Assembly: GCF_021130785.1 (NCBI RefSeq) | Contig: NC_060207.1 | Span: forward strand, 192,904,001 to 192,968,000 | Source of the DNA: Homalodisca vitripennis | Taxonomy: Eukaryota > Arthropoda > Insecta > Hemiptera > Cicadellidae | Length of the DNA: 64,000 nt | Reading direction: 5' to 3' | Shown here: positions 62,201 through 64,000 of the stretch, piece by piece | Layout of the letters: each line of letters opens with the position of its first letter | Position numbering within the stretch: the stretch's first letter is position 1 | Made by a program: the position numbers and the translations under genes | Notes under the pieces: model-generated | What the model saw: only the letters and a program-made list of their open reading frames with translations | What the model was told of the DNA's origin: nothing | The model's database searches: none

Positions 62201-63652
62201 GACATAGTGGATACTGATGTTGTACGCGAGACCAACTACAATCGAGATGAACTACATAGATTTGTAGAGACTAACGTACCTCTTTTGGTAGGACAGCAAA
62301 GAACGTCATATAACATAATTATGGATCGAATTTCAACTCAAAAGGGAGGTATATTCTTTCTCGATGCTCCAGGGGGAACAGGAAAAACGTTCCTCATTAA
62401 CCTCATACTTGCACAAGTGCGAAAGAATGGCGATATCGCACTTGCTGTTGCGTCCTCTGGAATAGCCGCAACTCTTTTGGCAGGAGGAAGAACTGCGCAT
62501 TCAGCGCTAAAATTACCGTTGGATTTTTGTGCAACTGATACGCCAATTTGCAACATCAAGAAAAATTCTGGACAAGCCACTGTTCTAAAAACATGCAAGG
62601 TTATCATTTGGGTCGAATGCACGATGGCAAACAAAAAAGCTCTTGAGGCTTTGGATAGGACTCTGCAAGATCTGAGGGGTCAAGAAGCAACAATGGGAGG
62701 AGCACTCTTGCTACTAGCTGGAGACTTTCGTCAAACTCTTCCTGTTATTCCAAGAGGAACTCCAGCAGATGAACTTAATGCGTGTCTCAAGTTATCATAT
62801 TTATGGAGGCGAGTTCAGATATTGACGCTCACAACAAACATGCGTGTTCGCCTGCAAAGTGATGCGGCCTCACAAGAATTTTCGGAACGGCTTTTGCAAA
62901 TTGGAAATGGAACCTTCATGAATTCGCCAGGCAATTACTCCATAACATTTCCAGAGGACTTCTGCAATTTGGCTGAATCAATCAATGATGTTGTTAACAG
63001 TGTTTTTCAAGACATTGCCACTAATTACAAAAATCACGGATGGCTTAGAGAAAGAGCGATTCTAGCACCACGAAACGATCAAGTAACTAATCTAAACATA
63101 TCTATTCAAGACAAGCTACCGGGAGCTGTGACGACGTACAAGTCCATCGACACCGTCATTGATCCAGAACAAGCTGTACACTACCCTGTGGAGTTTTTAA
63201 ACTCACTTGAACCATCAGGAATGCCGTCACATCAATTACTCTTGAAAGTAGGATCACCGATAATGATGTTGAGAAACTTACGACCACCAAAATTGTGCAA
63301 CGGCACTCGACTAACCGTCAAAAATTTACATCCAAATATCATTGAAGCAACGATTTTGTCGGGAACATCTGCCGGGGAAGATGTCTTCATCCCTCGCATC
63401 CCCTTAATTCCATCCGACTTGCCATTTGAATTTAAGAGACTTCAGTTCCCCGTTCGACTTGCGTTCGCAATGACGATTAATAAGGCACAAGGACAATCAC
63501 TTAACGTCGCAGGAATCCATCTGGAACCCTCATGTTTCTCGCACGGTCAATTATACGTCGCTTGCTCAAGAGTCGGAAACCCGAAGAACCTTTATATTTA
63601 TGCTCCAAATAATACAACTAATAACGTTGTTTACCAAAACGCATTAAAATAA
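59273..63652 (+). CDS. Helitron Rep/helicase transposase (RepHel)
   Basis: Uninterrupted frame of about 1,459 residues. The ATG at 59,273 (MPPRKKSALSRHSARA) is chosen; the frame is also open from a TTG at 59,258, which is not a credible eukaryotic start. In order it has a Cys-rich finger (C112, C115, C128, C129), a Helitron-like N domain around YYAYRIMVR (about 365-430), the Rep nuclease with LFITFTCNPKW, the HUH motif PHAHI (H544, H546) and YICKY with two tyrosines (Y683, Y687), then a PIF1-type helicase: Walker A APGGTGKT (about 1032-1039), LLLLAGDFRQTLPVIP, TLTTNMR, and motifs V and VI near the end (TINKAQGQSL, QLYVACSRV). These make it a rolling-circle transposase that nicks, unwinds and rejoins DNA. 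Oddly, motif II reads WVECTM where Helitrons normally have WDEA(P/T)M: the Walker B aspartate is V1114 (GTC at 62,612). Confidence 0.96.
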   Translation: MPPRKKSALSRHSARAIATKRIRNNQSNDQRAKVNELNRIRTSASRMMLSQEERETSNLNDRLRMQSNQAVANRSGDARLQHDMYKQAFNYDPSADYNQHPKMNIGHMNVTCPHCHARKFPNEALGMCCSNGKVYLLPLQEPPEPLLSLTSGTTPDSKRFLQDILKYNSCFQMTSFGATKVVTHAGYMPTFKIQGQVYHQAGSLLPERNQDPRFLQIYFTGNNDIQIDQRCGNIPGVDRKIVDSLQQMLQEKNNLVRMFKNALQRMPSDEYKIVIRADKTPTGEHERRFNAPTSDEVAVIIVGNEFDKRDIVLQKRSNLLQRISETHRSYDALQYPLLFWEGEDGYNFNIYQIDAVTHAATNKKVSAMNYYAYRIMVREGHNHLLRCGRLFKQVLVDMYAKIESERLSFLRWNQKRLRAEEYIHLRDAISRDANAEDIGKIVILPSSFTGSPRHMHEYTQDAMMYVRSYGRPDLFITFTCNPKWVEIESLLLPGQTAGDRHDLTARVFKQKLTKLMDAIVKLRIYGEVRCFMYTIEWQKRGLPHAHILIWLKEKIHSDHIDKIISAEIPDKEEDPLLFNIITSSMIHGPCGNLNPTSSCMKDRQCTKRYPRSFLLETQTGQDGYPQYKGRKPEDGGHVAVGKIKQREVQIDNRWVVPYTPLLSKTFQAHINVEYCNSVKSIKYICKYINKGSDMAMFGVSNDNDEISLYQMGRYISSNEAVWRILSFPIHDRHPTVVHLENGQRITFTPQNAAQLAADPPHTTLTAFFKLCTEDPFAKTLLYPEVPQYYTWNISKKQFYQRKQGVKVPGTTIRRSDALGRVYTVHPNNAECFYLRMLLHVVKGPTSFEHIRTVEGEVCSTYRQACQKLGLLEDDQHWDTALSEAAAISMPCQMRLLFSIILTTCAPSDPMALWEKHRDSLSEDYLLQLRRTANNFDLQMSDILYNKALINIEDTCLSIVNKPLQELGLLSPPRDDIDIVDTDVVRETNYNRDELHRFVETNVPLLVGQQRTSYNIIMDRISTQKGGIFFLDAPGGTGKTFLINLILAQVRKNGDIALAVASSGIAATLLAGGRTAHSALKLPLDFCATDTPICNIKKNSGQATVLKTCKVIIWVECTMANKKALEALDRTLQDLRGQEATMGGALLLLAGDFRQTLPVIPRGTPADELNACLKLSYLWRRVQILTLTTNMRVRLQSDAASQEFSERLLQIGNGTFMNSPGNYSITFPEDFCNLAESINDVVNSVFQDIATNYKNHGWLRERAILAPRNDQVTNLNISIQDKLPGAVTTYKSIDTVIDPEQAVHYPVEFLNSLEPSGMPSHQLLLKVGSPIMMLRNLRPPKLCNGTRLTVKNLHPNIIEATILSGTSAGEDVFIPRIPLIPSDLPFEFKRLQFPVRLAFAMTINKAQGQSLNVAGIHLEPSCFSHGQLYVACSRVGNPKNLYIYAPNNTTNNVVYQNALK

Positions 63653-63705
63653 ACAAAAAACTTTTATAATAGATTTTATGATATGCTACGATGTATTAGT
63701 AGAGC

Positions 63706-63735
63706 AATAAATTAATTGGAAAAACGTATAATAAA
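63706..63735 (+). promoter_or_regulatory. Polyadenylation signals of the Helitron transcript
   Basis: AATAAA occurs at 63,706-63,711 and again at 63,730-63,735, 50 to 80 bp after the stop codon and before the 3' end of the element. Confidence 0.5.
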
Positions 63736-63781
63736 ATTAGTATTTCTTTTCGATGCTTGATTGATGTACCCCTCTCTACTG

Positions 63782-63802
63782 CCACGCGAGCGGAGCCGCG
63801 GG
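63782..63802 (+). promoter_or_regulatory. Helitron 3' subterminal hairpin
   Basis: CC-A-CGCG pairs with CGCG-GG around an 8-nt loop, with one bulged A. It ends about 7 bp before the terminal CTAG, at the usual place for the Helitron termination signal. Confidence 0.8.
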
Positions 63803-63812
63803 TTTAGGCTAG

Positions 63813-64000
63813 TTTTGTTTATTTAAGATGCGAAGCTGAAAAAAAAACCTCTCAATGCACTTAGTCCTAAAAGAACCTTTTGCGGTTGCTTCCAGATATT
63901 GAAGATAATTAACGGTAGGAGTAGGGTTCGTCTCTCGTAAAAATCTAGCAAAAAGGATAGAAAGCATTATATTTCAGTCATGTCATCTTGGAAGAACGAA
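63813..64000. other. Flank of the Helitron, no feature recognised
   Basis: AT-rich DNA beginning with the target T. No frame or repeat can be supported. Confidence 0.5.

Larger units (their letters stand above)
58701..63812 (+). mobile_element. Structurally complete autonomous-type Helitron
   Basis: The 5' end is TCTATATATATAAAAATG at 58,701, preceded by A. The 3' end is CTAG at 63,809-63,812, followed by T. This is the expected Helitron insertion between A and T with no target duplication. A GC-rich hairpin lies just before the 3' end. A 572-bp leader precedes a single long Rep/Hel frame. The first 280 bp match the inverted fragment at 8.14-8.42 kb closely, which suggests recent activity of the family. 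Total length is 5,112 bp. Non-autonomous relatives could in principle be mobilised by such an element, but its own helicase appears damaged (see the CDS). Confidence 0.93.

Noticed and set aside
59220..62634. Many 60- to 98-codon frames on both strands inside the Helitron gene
   Set aside because: They overlap the 1,459-residue Rep/Hel frame and are its shadows.

Overview
This is AT-rich, gene-poor eukaryotic DNA (GC roughly one third by eye). It looks like an animal, most likely arthropod, genome. The mix of elements supports this: an animal-type Rep/Hel Helitron, a BEL/Pao retrotransposon fragment, a Penelope-like GIY-YIG endonuclease fragment and pieces of APE-endonuclease LINEs. I cannot name the species. 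I found no host gene that I can recognise. The only long open reading frame is the Helitron protein at the right end.

The main structure is a set of diverged tandem copies of a unit of about 19 kb. Copy A runs from before the window to about 9.9 kb and is only the right part of the unit. Copy B runs from about 9.9 to 29.3 kb. Copy C runs from about 29.3 to 57.6 kb and has been lengthened by insertions. Dozens of collinear blocks link B and C, and several link A to them. Most blocks are only moderately similar, but a few short islands are nearly identical. One is a 111-bp island (12,684-12,794 and 34,630-34,741), another is a 41-bp identical stretch near 14.3/36.1 kb. These islands are the best candidates for constrained sequence, such as small exons or regulatory DNA of tandem paralogues.

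Mobile elements sit in individual copies and postdate the duplications. Copy B has a piggyBac-like remnant (19.1-20.15 kb), a BEL/Pao 3' fragment with one LTR (25.2-26.6 kb) and a fresh expansion of a 145-bp repeat (27.15-28.0 kb) that is single-copy in A. Copy C has a 5'-truncated LINE (30.06-33.13 kb, minus), a Penelope-like 3' end (36.5-37.56 kb, minus) and a 75-bp minisatellite (43.9-44.5 kb). A decayed LINE piece at 47.2-47.9 kb appears to have a trace in copy B and so predates the B/C split.

The right end carries a structurally complete Helitron (58,701-63,812). It has 5'-TC and 3'-CTAG ends, sits between A and T, has a GC-rich subterminal hairpin and encodes an uninterrupted protein of about 1,459 residues. 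The Walker B aspartate of its helicase is replaced by valine. A truncated, inverted copy of the same Helitron's 5' end lies at about 8.14-8.42 kb beside a long microsatellite.
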